Below, in pieces: positions 51,871 through 63,612 of a stretch of 64,000 bases of DNA. The notes under the pieces are model-generated. The model searched no databases, was not told the DNA's origin, and saw nothing but the letters and a program-made list of their open reading frames with translations. This DNA is from Cinclus cinclus (lineage: Eukaryota; Chordata; Aves; Passeriformes; Cinclidae), in assembly GCF_963662255.1 (NCBI RefSeq), contig NC_085052.1, positions 8,559,807-8,623,806 on the forward strand. Direction: 5' to 3'. The position numbers were made by a program, and so were the translations under genes. Position 1 is the stretch's first letter; every line of letters begins with the position of its first letter.

Positions 51871-53041
51871 TACTTACTCAGGGAAGCAACTGCTCCAACA
51901 TGTCAACAATTTTTGTTTTTTAAATCTCCAAAATCAGTATCACTTCAAAACACGTATGGAGCCAGATTTTGCACAGAAGCTCTAGCGTGTGTTTTTAGTG
52001 CCCACTCTCTCCAGTCCTGGCCAGACTCTAGGAGGGACAGCAACTTTTCTCCCTGCTCTGGCCTTTGGAGACAGCCTGTTTCATTAGGACATTGCCATTG
52101 TTTTCACCCTCTTCTGTCTCTCCCATCCATGTGAACCACACACAGAAACATCTGGAGAGCTCGAGCCTACTTTCTCCATCCTTATCACAGAGGAGAGTCT
52201 ATCTCCTGAGCAGGAATTTGGGGAGCAGCCTGTCCATCAGCACAAGTTTTGCTGCATTATTGCATGCAGCAGTCATGGAGGAGGTAATTTCCTGCCTGGC
52301 AGGAAGGCAGTGGAGAGCCCTGGGCTGCTCCCAGCCTCCTGCCTGCCCACCAGCAGCAGGCAGGGGCTAGGGAAGGACAAATGTGAAAGCAGGAGAAAGT
52401 GTGGGGCTGCAAACACGTATCCGAACACAAAGCAGCCAGAGGATGCGTGGATATAAAAATTGGATACATTATTATTCCATAAATTAAGCTAAAGCAACCT
52501 CAGCACATCCCAGACCTTTAATACCGGGCTGCTGCACACCAAGTGAGTTGGCTTCCAGCCTGCAAAATGTTTCAACTTCACTCAACTGAGACAAGACCCA
52601 CATTTTATTAAAAGAGGTTTATCTTCCTGCAAATAAACCTCAACAGCTTTTGCGCCCTGAAGAAGCAACTTTGGTTTGCATCTCACCCTCCTCCCCCCTG
52701 CCCACAACAAAACACACATTCAAAATCTGATGACTAAAGAATTACCAGTTACAGCTTTCTAGACCTTGCCCACATCAGGCTGGTATGCAACAGGTTTCAA
52801 CGTTTGTTTTTATAATAAATAAAGCAAAAATATGATGAGACAACTAAGCTCCTTGCCTCTCCTCTGCCTTCTTTGAAGATTGCTTTTTATTTTGAGACTT
52901 AAGCAAAACAGTAAAGCAGTTAATAAAGGGCATTCCCTATCTCACATTTCAGCCTGTTCCAAATAATCTAGACAGCCTTAAAATACCAAGCTTGCCTGAC
53001 ACTCCTTTAATGAAGAAGTACAAATTTAAAAAAAAAATGTA

Positions 53042-53079
53042 ACACAGACACACACACACACACAGACACACACACACAC
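53042..53079 (+). repeat. Interrupted (AC)n microsatellite
   Basis: AC repeats interrupted by two AG steps, preceded by an A9 run. Confidence 0.9.
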
Positions 53080-53880
53080 TTTCCCTTCTTTTTATATATC
53101 TACTGGTCTGCCCCATGACCTCATGTTTCCTGATAAAAAGCAAAAAAAAAATTAGAAGGGAAAAAAAATCCAAAAAAAAAAAGCTTTTTTCAAGCAAGGA
53201 GCAAAACCTAAATAAAATTAAGGAAGTGTAAAGCCGAACTTTAACAGCAGACAAGTATGCAAAGAACAGTGTGACCTTCCCTTATCACCTACTGACATGC
53301 TTAATAATTTCCAAACAAAAATGTTCTTTTCTGCCACTTCTTCACTCTGCAAGCACCTCCAGTTGCTACATGTCCAGTAAAGAGTTAAATCTCCCACTAT
53401 CCCCTGCTGCCTGCGAAAAATCACTGAAACAATTGAGACATTGTCCAGTGAACAAGACTCCCAGGGCCTGACATTTTTGTTTATGTCCCAGTTCTCAGCC
53501 TGTCAATTTTCACTCCCAACGTTAAAAGCCTGGCTTGCCCCAATACAGTCTGCCCTCGTCTGAAAAGGCTCCACTTCATTTATTTTATTAAAGCTATGGT
53601 GTGTTTATGATTCAGAGCTCTACCCATCTGAGGACCTTTTGGTCCCATCCCCCTGCCTTCTTCCCTGCCCTGCAATTGCAACTTCCTAACTCTGAGGCGG
53701 CTTTGCAATGCCTTTTGCAGAGCCATTGCCCAGGAAAACAACTGTGCTTAGGTTAAACACCAATGTCCCCATTTTCCTGCAGTAAGAAATAGGTGTTACT
53801 GAACTCCAGTCCCTTAAAATAGCCTTTCATTATTAACCAGGGGAAAGGAGTTGGATACTAAGCCAGAGTGGCAGGAACTT

Positions 53881-53970
53881 TAAAAATAAAATAAAGTTAA
53901 TTAAAAAAAAAGCACCAAACAAACAAAACCAAAAAAAAAACCAAAATAACAAAACAAAAACACCACCCTG
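53881..53970 (+). repeat. A-rich AAAC/AAAT simple region
   Basis: About 90 bases of A-rich low-complexity sequence with AAAC and AAAT units. Minus-strand Phe/Leu-rich frames across it are artefacts. Confidence 0.85.
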
Positions 53971-54059
53971 AAAAAAACTAAACCACACACACTCACTCTC
54001 ACTACCCAGCAGCAAACTAGAAAATACATGTAATGGAGTAAAACAAACATCTTGGAGCA

Positions 54060-54425
54060 AAGCAGTGTTTTCTCGGCTGCATTTCCTGCCTGCGTTTTCA
54101 TAATGACCAGAGCGTCAGGCCCAAAACACATCCCTCCCCTTCACCCCTGCCATCCTCTCCCCCCATTCCCAGCACTTTTTTTTTTCCTTCGTTACGCTCT
54201 CAATACTTTATCTCCATGAAAAGCACACACAGCGGTCACCAGCGTTTCCTGTTTGCCGAGTGTGCTTTAACTATATCACACCCTCCGCTGCTGCGCTGGA
54301 ATGCACAGCATATGGCATTGTGAAAGGGTTTACTGTCGAATAATGGCAGCAATGCAGTCCTGCTGGTTTATATCAAACCCTGTCACTCTCTTCACGGAGG
54401 TCTCCCTCCTGCTCTCTGAGAGGCG
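54060..54425. promoter_or_regulatory. Candidate conserved non-coding element
   Basis: A repeat-free island with CpGs scattered through 54074-54345 and sites such as TTCATAATGACC, CATATGGCATTGTGAAAGGG (54310-54329, E-box and SOX-like core) and CGAATAATGGCAG. It ends where the (AC)25 tract begins. Its composition differs clearly from the A-rich simple DNA just upstream. The regulatory role is inferred. Confidence 0.4.
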
Positions 54426-54429
54426 AGGT

Positions 54430-54432
<3 letters not shown>

Positions 54433-54482
<50 letters not shown>
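54433..54482 (+). repeat. (AC)25 microsatellite
   Basis: Fifty bases of pure AC. Purity and length predict length polymorphism. It lies 388 bases before a (TG)12 tract on the same strand, giving an opposed complementary pair. Confidence 0.97.
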
Positions 54483-54485
<3 letters not shown>

Positions 54486-54870
54486 GTTCAGCTCCCATGC
54501 AGGACCTCAGCAGAAGCCCGTCTGAATCAAGACCTGCGAGCTCAAGGCAAGGAAGATTGCAACTTATGAACTTGCAGCCACTCTGAGATTCTTAGCCCCC
54601 GTAATGGAACCTTCTACAGGTAAACAAATGGGCTGTTGGAGGATTTTGGAGCTCCTCGCTGGGATTCCTGTGGGCACAGCCAGCATGGGCTGGAGGATGG
54701 CTGCATTCCTGAGCCCCTCTTCTCCAGAGTGGCAGGGCTGAGCAGCTCCCTGAGAACCATCCCAAAGCACAGCTTCACCTTCCCTGCTTGTAAAAATCAG
54801 CACAGATACATTTGATTATGAAAACATCCACGTGAAACTGCATTTTCATTTAATTGCTCACAGGTTTATT

Positions 54871-54894
54871 TGTGTGTGTGTGTGTGTGTGTGTG
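54871..54894 (+). repeat. (TG)12 microsatellite
   Basis: Twenty-four bases of pure TG, followed by ATTTTTGTTGTTG. It is complementary to the upstream (AC)25. Confidence 0.95.
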
Positions 54895-54948
54895 ATTTTT
54901 GTTGTTGTTTTTTGGTTTTTAAGCAACTTTGAAAGAAAAATACTTCCT

Positions 54949-54982
54949 AAATAAATAAATAAATAAATGGATAAATAGATAA
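54949..54982 (+). repeat. (AAAT)n tract
   Basis: Five perfect AAAT units, then diverged ATAA/ATAG units. Confidence 0.9.
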
Positions 54983-55079
54983 AGTGCTGCTTCCAATTGC
55001 AGTCAGGTTTAGGCAAGATGCCCACAAAGGTTATACTTCAAAGTGCTTTTTGTGCAGATCCTGAAATGCCTTCCCATGC

Positions 55080-55350
55080 CCGGATGCATTCGGCCAGCAG
55101 ACGCTGAAATGAGTAGCAATACTTTTAAAGCCCATTGAAATGCATCCATCCACCCTCTCTTCATAAAAGGAAGCCTTACTTAACAGGCATTTATTATTGC
55201 TGAACTAGGGTTGAAAGTTCAGTGTCCTTATAGACCAAAATTATCAAGATTTCTGAGTTTGCAGCCCACGTTTAAGTCCTAATGAGCTATTGTACCCACT
55301 CACTGCTATTAACTCTTTGATGTCAGGAACCCATGATGCTCTTTTAAATG
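55080..55350. promoter_or_regulatory. Candidate non-coding element
   Basis: CATTCGGCC and GACGCTGAAATGAG give way to CATTTATTATTGC, CAAAATTATCAAGATT, CCTAATGAGC and TCTTTGATGTC (TCF/LEF-like). No repeat was recognised. This is a motif-level call only. Confidence 0.25.
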
Positions 55351-57468
55351 TCTCATGGATATACAAGGGAAAAAGTGCAAAGCTCACCTGTGCTGAAGGA
55401 CAGGTGAGCAACCAGAGGATTTTTTTTTGCCTCTAGTCCCCTCCAGCAAAATATGCAAAGACAACTACAGCATTAAATATGCATGTCAAAGACAGGCTAG
55501 CCTACCAGTCTGGACTGTGAACTCAGACTCAGGGGAGCTGTACATCGCTTCTAGCTTTGCCATGATCTGATATGCAGAACACGTTACCTTTCTGGAAAGG
55601 GACGTGAGCATACGGTGCCCGTCACACCACACACAAACAGCAACCCAACTGCTGCTGTGCCGTGCACTGCACAGCCCCATCTCCCCTGGATTTGGGCAGG
55701 CTGAGGCAGCGACAACCATCTGCTTTTCTGACAGGTCCTTGCCTACTACATCTTCCTAAGTACAGGTAACAATAAAATGATAATGAAATTATCTTTAATT
55801 TGCACCAAGCGCTTTGACCTGCTCATTACAGTGTCACACCAGTGGAACTGTGTCCACAGGGAGAAGCCACTATCATGCTTGAACGGCACTTGGGAAGCGA
55901 AGAGTACCTAATTTCCCAACCCCAGACTAAGGCCTCCAATCCAACCACCAATGAACAGGACAGCTTTAATTCAAAAGTCACAAGCCCAGCTGAGCACCCG
56001 GGCGTGGAGCAGCTTGAGTTGGCCAGACAAGAACATGGCACCAGCTCTTTGGCTGTTCTCCTCTCCCACCAGTGCTGAGACTGCTCCCTCACGCTTTCTC
56101 ACTGTTTACTCACCCCACAGATTCCTCAGCAGAGTGACCTGAGGTGTCCAAGCATTGCCTATGCAGGAATGGAGTTTAACAGTCCATCTCCGGTGTGAGC
56201 GGACGCTCCCTGGATGTGCCCCAGGGATGAGGAGCGGAACAAGTCACTGCAGGGTGAGCCCAGCAAGGCTTACAGCACCTCTGTAACTGCCCAGCCACAT
56301 GCTGGACACCTTCAGTCCAAATGGCAGCTGCTGCCTCACGTTCACCCCTCGGGCAGAAATTGTGGAGCAACCAGCATTGCCTCAGATTCACACCGGGGCT
56401 TATCCCTAAGTAACCCGTCCTGGGCATCAGAGCCCTTTAATACGGAGCAGGTTATTTCATGTCCAGTACAAAACCTCCCCCCCTCAAAGAGCTGGACATG
56501 CCTGAAAAGCATTGACATGAGGAGTCAACATGGAGCAGTTATGGCTTTAGCAATTCAAACTCTTGCTTGCTTAATATTAATTAACCACATAGACATGCCC
56601 AACATGCAGTGACAGAAGTTCTGCCGCCAGGGAAACCTTCACTACAGACATTTGGGGTTTTCTAATGATATGGCTTCCATGCAGCTGCTTGGCAGGAGCC
56701 ATAAGTGCACAGTAAGAAAATCTGGAGGCTTTTAGGTCTCTTCATTCTCTTTTCTTCCATCATTTCCTTGTTGCAAGGCAGCCACATGCCCACTACACAC
56801 AATACTGCAGGCACAGATTAGGGCAATGTTTTCGTTTTCTTTCCTTTCTCAAACACTATTCTTTCAGCTAGGGAAGGAGACCGTGTTCAGATTTCCCAGT
56901 GGGCGGATGAGCATCAAGACACCAAAACCCTGCTTCAGCCTTTCTTCTACTATTCCTCCTACAGCCCTGGGAAGAAATATGTCAGCACAAGGACAAGCTC
57001 CAGGGGAGAAGAGTTCAGGTCACACTACTCCTTCTCTCCCTCTTCCTTTTCAGTAGCTGGGGGACAGACAGAGGCCACAACCATCTGTCAGGAAGGGACT
57101 TTATTTCATATAGATGCTCGTTTCCAGCACCCCAACTCAGAAAACTGTGACTACACAAGACAACACTTTGAGCACATGCTTAAGTGTTGTCCTGAGCACC
57201 AAGAGACATCAACGCATGTTTAATGATTTCTTGAATCAAGGCCTAAAAAGTAGAAAGGAAGGGGAAGCTAGTTTCCACAGTAATAGCAGTTGAGAATTCT
57301 TTGAGTCGTGCCAACAGGAAAAAAGCATGTTAAAGAACTGCTCGCCTCTCCTAGGAAACTGCACCTCTTTCTGCAGGCCTGCACTGCAGGGTCCAGGGTC
57401 ACCATCAGGTCCTTAATCTAGAAGGTAGAGGGATAAGGCTGGGGGAAAAGAAAAATAACAACACCACC

Positions 57469-57493
57469 AAAAAAAAAAAAAAAAAAAAAAAAA
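57469..57493 (+). repeat. A25 homopolymer
   Basis: Twenty-five A preceded by an A/C-rich run. No retroposon body was recognised upstream. Confidence 0.9.
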
Positions 57494-57936
57494 CCAAAAA
57501 CCACTAAACCCCAAATCTTGGTTACTTCTTACTTCCATCAGGGAGGTTAGTCAGAAAATACCCTTCCTCTTGTACACACACAAAGATATGTGTTCAAACC
57601 ATGCACATCCGTGACCAGCTACCAGCCTGTCCCTCATTTTCCACGTATCATTCCTACAGGTGGGGGCCTGGGTGCATGCCTACTGCCAGGCAAGGACTGG
57701 TCCAGCTCCCCCAAACTTACTTATTCCAAGATATAAGGTGTAAGATACATCTGACAAAAGGACCTAAATGACACCAAAATAACTTTCCTCTAAAATCTCA
57801 ATACATGTAAGGATTTTAGGTTTAGATTTCAAAGACTACTTCAGTTTCTGGGGTTTTTGTGGCCTTCCTGTGGGGCTACAGGCTTTTTTGCTTGCCTCTG
57901 AAATCCAGATATGGAAATCATCAGTTTCTCAAAATC

Positions 57937-58030
57937 AACTTGGGAAAGTTATTTAACATCTGTTCTGGCCACACTGGTGAAACAGAAGAGTGAGCAATGC
58001 TTCCCCACCTTGGTAAAGTGCTCAGTGACT
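57937..58030 (+). repeat. Possible MIR/MIR3 relic
   Basis: CTTGGGAAAGTTATTTAACATC fits the MIR core segment 'cttgggcaagttacttaacctc'. It is followed at the right distance by GTGAAACAGAAGAGTGAGCA and TTGGTAAAGTGCTCAGTGAC, the last resembling the aaagcgctttgag tail of MIR3. Divergence is high. Confidence 0.4.
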
Positions 58031-58699
58031 ATACTCACAGGTGTCTGTTAGGTACAGACACTTACGTGGAGCAAAGCTTCCAAGTAAGTTCCCCTGGAAC
58101 CAGACCCCTGTCACCAGCCTACTGGATATCCAAACCCAAAATCTGTTTGACAATTATTTCTATCTTACTTTTGTAAAAATAAGGCACAGAGCACTGCTTG
58201 GGGACAGATTAGGGGTGGGAGCTTGTTTTACAAAGGCATCAATCCTTGTTATTTGTAACATCTCTAGCTCCCCAAAAGCTTCCCAAAATGGGTTTGCCCC
58301 TTGCCAAACAGGTATGCATAGAGCAGAGCAACAAACAGCCTTCCTTCTCTTTATGCAGTGGCTTAAACAAGGCAGTTCCAGTTTCTTTCACAGGAGAAAG
58401 CAGAAATTTCTACACATTCCAGAAAGTAAAGCATCCCATTAATAATCTAATCCCAAACCACATGAACTGGTGAGAAAAGAAATAATCCTGGGCTTGAGCA
58501 AATTGGTAAAAAAATGGTCCTGAGCCCAGCAATGCCTGTTTCCTTCCTTTCTTTTTAATGAAAAATACGTGCTGTTTACTTTACTATAGCACCTGGACAC
58601 AGCACACAGACCTTGTTTAGACAGAAAATAGGCAGTTCCTATTCAAGTAGTCTCATCTGCACAGGAAAGTTTTTGTGCTCAAGTGTGAATTGAAAAATG

Positions 58700-58876
58700 C
58701 AGAACAACTATTTCGAATTATCTTTCCGTGTGGACGCTGTTTTTCAGCACTAAGAGTTCCTTTGTGAGATTTAGCTTAATCCGTTTCCAAAGCGGATTAA
58801 GCTAAACCACACAAAGGACCTCTTACTGCTGAATAAGAGTGGCCACATGGAGAGATAATGAGGAATAGTTATTCTG
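58700..58876. repeat. Long near-perfect inverted repeat (hairpin element)
   Basis: The left arm 58700-58783 and the right arm 58793-58876 are each 84 bases and align without gaps. By hand count about 70 of 84 positions are complementary, and more pair if G-U pairs are allowed in RNA. The loop is nine bases (tttccaaag). The best-matched part is at the apex, where the last 15 bases of the left arm (TTTAGCTTAATCCG region) match the right arm perfectly. The apex contains TAATCCG and CGGATTA facing each other, two OTX/PITX-type TAATCC sites. Similarity ends sharply outside the arms. Candidates are a palindromic non-autonomous DNA transposon (foldback or MITE type), an old exapted element, or an RNA hairpin precursor. 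No coding capacity and no clear flanking duplication are seen. Confidence 0.9.
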
Positions 58877-58898
58877 AGACAGCTACTTTGACGGCCTA

Positions 58899-58933
58899 TT
58901 TGGGCTTTTCCATTCTGAGTCAACAAGCCCAAA
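58899..58933. repeat. Second hairpin beside the long inverted repeat
   Basis: Stem tttgggctt (58899-58907) and aagcccaaa (58925-58933) with a 17-base loop, perfect over nine pairs. It starts 23 bases after the long hairpin and may be part of the same element. Confidence 0.7.
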
Positions 58934-59093
58934 ACTATACTGGTAAGGGAAGACTGTGGTTCAAGAAATTTGGAGAAAATTAAAATGCCAGGGCCATAGC
59001 ATACCAATTTAACCTTCTGCTCTACACGTGATGGCTGCTCCTGCTCCAGTCAGCACGGGCTCTGGCTCCAGAGGAGGTTGCATTATTCAGTAC

Positions 59094-59474
59094 CTATTTC
59101 TCTAAGCTCCAGATTGAATCCAGCCACAGAACTTCAGCTGCAGACAGGGTGCGCGGGGAGGAGGACCTGCGGCGAGCGGCCCTGCCAAGTCTGCCACCCT
59201 CGGTACACATCAACTTTGATCTGACAGGCTCACCCATCTGGCTCTGCAGCATCACCCGGCTCTGCTGCTGCTCCTCGCCTGCTGCCAAGGCCGAGCTGCT
59301 GCTGCTGCAGCCCTCACACCCGCCCGGGGCTCTGGGGATGGACCGTCTGCATCCTCCCCATTCCGCCTGGCACAGCCACTCTTCTGCTGCAGAGCTGATA
59401 GCCTGCTGATATTTCATTGTAGGCCCATACAAGTCCCTAGAAGTTCGTTTAATGTGCATGCTCCAGCATAACAA
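59094..59474 (-). other. GC-rich patch with open frames on both strands
   Basis: The core 59145-59345 carries about a dozen CpGs and GCTGCT triplet runs in CpG-poor surroundings. The minus strand is open for 126 codons and reads a Ser-run, a Gln-run and an Arg-rich segment. The plus strand is also open for 86 codons (59149-59409) and reads Leu-rich. Openness on both strands is what a GC-rich triplet-containing patch produces by chance. No domain is recognised and no splice boundary is convincing. It could be an exon of an unannotated transcript, a small CpG-bearing regulatory element or neither. Confidence 0.3.
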
Positions 59475-61249
59475 ACTGACATGTGATTGAATTCAAAATG
59501 CAGCTTGTGTTCCTCCGTGCTGAAATACTCTCCCAAACCATCTTCCTGATGTAGGTTTCTCAAAATGTTGCTCTCTACAGGTTTATTGTATCCTAGACTA
59601 ACTAGTCAAAAATGGCCAGAATTTAGGTATCCCATTTGTGTCACATTAGGGACATAAGGGGTTGTTTTATGAACAAAAGATACAAGAGGGAATCGTGCTC
59701 TAGATGCACTTCCAACCACACTGAAGGCAGCACAGCTACATCTTTCTTAAGATGATCTGGTGAGCAAATTTCTGTCTTGCTTCCTCTTCACCCAGAGTGC
59801 TTCAATACTCAGATATGTCAGAGAGAGAGATATACTTTGGTGTGTCATAACAAACCAAAATGCCAAATCTCAAGGCTCCAACTTACGTGGAAGACTGCAC
59901 AGCCTCTTCAGGAAACCAAAACTGCAGCCGGTTCACTGCAATATCCACAGGATAAACCTGCTACTTCAGGAGGACCTGCTGAGCCATCCCCAGTGATGTC
60001 AGAGAAGCCTGACCCTGCCTGGAAATGTTGCAGACATCCATCACAAGGTAAGTCACCCCAGCACTCAACGCTAGAGCCTTTGCCAGCACCAAGGACCAGC
60101 TTCTCCCAAAGTCAAACCAGATGATTCACAAGAAATGGATGAGGCTTTGATTGAGCTGAGCATATCCTAACACCCCTAACTCAGCTGACTTCTCCTGGAG
60201 CAACACTTAAGGTTGCTAACTCCTACAGTTTTACAGCCTGTCTAGCAATACTTGCTGTTTTTCAAGGCATGGTAGCATTCAAGTCAAGTGTTTAGGGAAG
60301 AACCTCAGACTCCACTTAGAGCACACAGCAAGCTCACAAACTGCTATAGAGAAAACTTTGAGATTGAGCAGAGTATACCCCACAGGCTCAGGAAACAGAA
60401 CAAATAAAGAGAATACAAAATGTATTATTTAAGAAACAAAAAACAAAAACAACACACAAACCCCCCCCCACAAATCCTCATGCTCTTTTGTGGCCTGACT
60501 CATGATCCTAAAACAATTTGGGTTGGCAGTACTATACATTTTACAGCATTTATTCACAGCTGAAATATCCCTGCATCCAAATATTTCAGAGTTCTTGAAG
60601 CTACTCACAGATCTCCTGACTACAACCAAGCATGACAATTCATCCCAGCTGCCAATCCAGCCCCAAGGTGTCTTCTGAAGGTGCCTTAGTGCTGACTGAT
60701 GTTTGCAGAAGCATTAAATTCCTGCTCACTTCACAGTAAGAGGTACAAGCCTGCACATTTCCCCAGTCTCAGCACTACAGCAGAGGAGTTGGCTCCAATA
60801 CTGAAACAAGGGCTGTAGAGGATGGACATTGTGTTACAGAGTAAACACAAGGGCATGGAGCAGTCCCCTAAAGTCTGAACTATTTTGCAAACATTTCAAA
60901 TTACCAAGTGAATTACTTTCAAGGAGCCCACATTTCTTCTGCTGTCTATACAAACCAAGCACTAGGTTTCCAGTCATATTTAATGGATACTGAATATAAT
61001 GGGTGTGTTTTATAGGAACCCATCCAAAACAATTTTATTGGGCTGCCGGTAGGTGAATTCTATACTTAGCCCCAAACATCCTGCTTTGTACACAGAATTT
61101 TCTTAAACGCAACCCTCTCCAACCAAAAATCAAAAGGAATTAGTGGTGAAAGATCCTGCCACAAAATTCTCAGCAAGCTTAATTTGTTCTGTGGCTTAAT
61201 TCCAAGAAGCTCCAAAAATTCACGACAAGATGTTTGCACACTTTTGGGC

Positions 61250-61370
61250 ATGTATTAATGAAACATTTTATTTACTTTGCAATTGCCAGAGCAATTAGCC
61301 AAATAAAGTATAGAGTATTTAAAAAAGAGAGAGTCACTAAAGGAGCTTTCCAATTAAGTCTGTGTGGGTG
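61250..61370. promoter_or_regulatory. Candidate AT-homeodomain element
   Basis: TTTGCAATTGCCAGAGCAATTAGCC (61276-61300) places two AATT-core sites 13 bases apart, followed by AAATAAAG and CCAATTAAGTC. It is repeat-free. The call rests on motifs only. Confidence 0.3.
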
Positions 61371-63520
61371 TTTCTGCAGTGTGAGTCTCAGGGATCTGCG
61401 TGTTGGGTCCATGACCTACCGGCCATCAGGGACTGACTGGGCACAGGACAGCTCAGACACAGCCCTCTCCTCCTGCCCACAACGTGTCCCTCTCAATACC
61501 AGGCACTGATACCCATGATGCCCAGCCAAGTCCTTCCCCCCACAACACCACCGTGTTCCTGATCACCCTGCAGATCTCTAGAGACATAAGAGGGTGTCCT
61601 GCCACGGCTGCAGGCAGCCTGGAATCCACGACCATCTCAAGAGGCTACTGCAGAGGAAGAACAGTCTCTCTACAACAAAACAGTAAAGACAAACAAAGCA
61701 AGAGCTTTAAAAGCCCTCTCAGAGCACTGTGAGTGGAAGTTACAAGATTGTGGTTCCAGATGACTCCACACATACGGGACATACATATTTCTGGATGCAC
61801 CCTACTTCCAACCCGTCTGGAGTGACACTGTAGGTGCATTTTAAAATCTGCCTAAGATAAACCTAACTGCTACTAGTGGGCATTTGTTTTTTCTTTAAAA
61901 TGCAGAAGTACAAACCACATCAGACAAAAAAAAAAAAAATTAGGGAATGGGCAGGGCAGACTGTGCAGCTTCAACTCCAGTTGCTCTGGGAAAAAAACTC
62001 CTGATCTCTCCAAACCACCCAGAGGTCCCAGATGCCCGCTCATTGAAGAGGCTGAGAATAGTCAGTATGTTTCAGATGGTTTTGCCTTCAGTTTTGCTTG
62101 TCACATTGGGTTTTAAAAAAACATTTTTACTTAAAAAAAAAAAAAAATCCAGATACACTACTGCACAGTGATTCTTTGTTCTTGGTGATTCAGTCTACTA
62201 TATGGCTGTGTTCCTTACATATTAGGCCAAAAAGTACTGGTAGTCCTCCTCCTGAGGTTGACATTGACATTTACTTCAAAATGCAGGAATTTCTTAAACC
62301 CCTCAGTTTTTTATAAGGAATGTGTTGTACTGAGCCACCATCATCTTGGCTTCTGAATGTTTTTGTCAGGTACAAAGGAAGTTAAAAGCAAGCCTTTGCA
62401 CAGCCTGCAGGAGGCAGGATCTCAGGACTGGTCCTTCACCCACACTCCTGCCCAAAACAGGGTATGACTGAGTCAGGTATTTACTTTGCAGAAAACAGAG
62501 AAGAACAGCACTGATTTTCTCCTTAAGGTTGTAGGAACGTACACAGATAAAAAAGGTTTTTAAAGGAGCTAACTTTGTGCAGAGAGCAGATTTCAGAGAT
62601 CCTCACACAGACATAACTTGCTCGTGTTCACCTGCCTGTCCAGGCTGCAACAGAAAATGTTTATGTGAGATTCCCACTCCTACATCACCCATCTCTCATC
62701 CTTATCACCATGCTGGCAGCACACATGTGGATGAGATCAGGTGTACACTGACCATGGGACTCCAGCACAACTAGCATCCCACCCCTGAGAGCAAGACACC
62801 CAGCTAGGGTCTGCTTTATACCCAAAACTTCCTGCTAAGACTGCTTCACAAAATCTTAATACCTTCAATGAAATTAAAAGGTCAGGAAAAAAAGAGGGGA
62901 AATAACCATAAAAAACACTTTTAAAATATCCCAGCCTCATAATAGTAGTATCTGCAGGCTGAATTCAAAATTTTGACCTACCAAGCTTAATAATATGCTA
63001 TTAAAACAATTTTTCCCCCAGTTTTCTTTCACCTTTGGACACAGATAAGCAGCATGACTGTGCCAGAGCAAGATGCAAAAAGTCTTGCCAGATGAGTGAA
63101 GCACCTAAATGTAAATAAATGCACCGGTCTTAAAAGGAGCCTCATGCTGTACCTTCCACAAGACATACTGAACATAATTTCAGTTTAATATTCTGTTTCT
63201 CATTATGGGCCTTGGAGACTCTCTCAAGCACCATGAAAAGCAGTATTAACCCAGCCCTCAGCACTGGGGACAGCAATCCAGCCAAATTATTCATGCTGGT
63301 CTTTTGCTTCAATTTTTGTAGTCTTAACTTAATGTTCTTAAACAAATCCGAAAGGAGGATGGCTGACAAACAGAACAGATTTTACTTTAGACATTACAGA
63401 CAGCCATGTTATGCAGCCTTGAGTCATTAAGCTGAACTCCTAGGGGGAGTTTCATTGGAGCTGGGAGTAAAGGCTGACATGGAGCTTGTGGTTGTCACAG
63501 CCAAGCACTAAAAAGAAAGA

Positions 63521-63612
63521 GGGTTAAAAAGGGAAGGGGGAAAAAATGGTGGTGGGGGGGAGAAAAGAGAAAGTTGGGGGGAAAAAATAAAAAAAAAAAA
63601 GGGTGGGGGGGG
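63521..63612 (+). repeat. Purine tract with multiple G-runs
   Basis: Within about 90 bases of A/G-rich sequence there are G-runs of 3, 3, 5, 7, 6, 3 and 8 (for example 63536-63540, about 63554-63560, about 63576-63581 and 63605-63612). Four or more runs of at least three G within short loops satisfy the usual G-quadruplex pattern, though some loops are long. The homopolymer A-run at 63588-63600 lies between the last G-runs. Confidence 0.8.

Larger units (their letters stand above)
45126..58699. other. Gene-free stretch
   Basis: No exon or RNA gene is recognised in these 13.6 kb. Named contents are the AAGAG microsatellite (48.67 kb), MIR3-like SINEs (50.06 and 57.94 kb), CA and TG tracts (53.04, 54.43 and 54.87 kb), an A-rich simple region (53.88 kb), an A25 tract (57.47 kb) and candidate regulatory islands at 47.5, 51.8, 54.1 and 55.1 kb. 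Frames over the AAGAG tract (up to 169 codons) read as Arg-Glu-Glu-Lys or Ser-Leu-Leu-Phe runs and are microsatellite artefacts. Confidence 0.6.
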
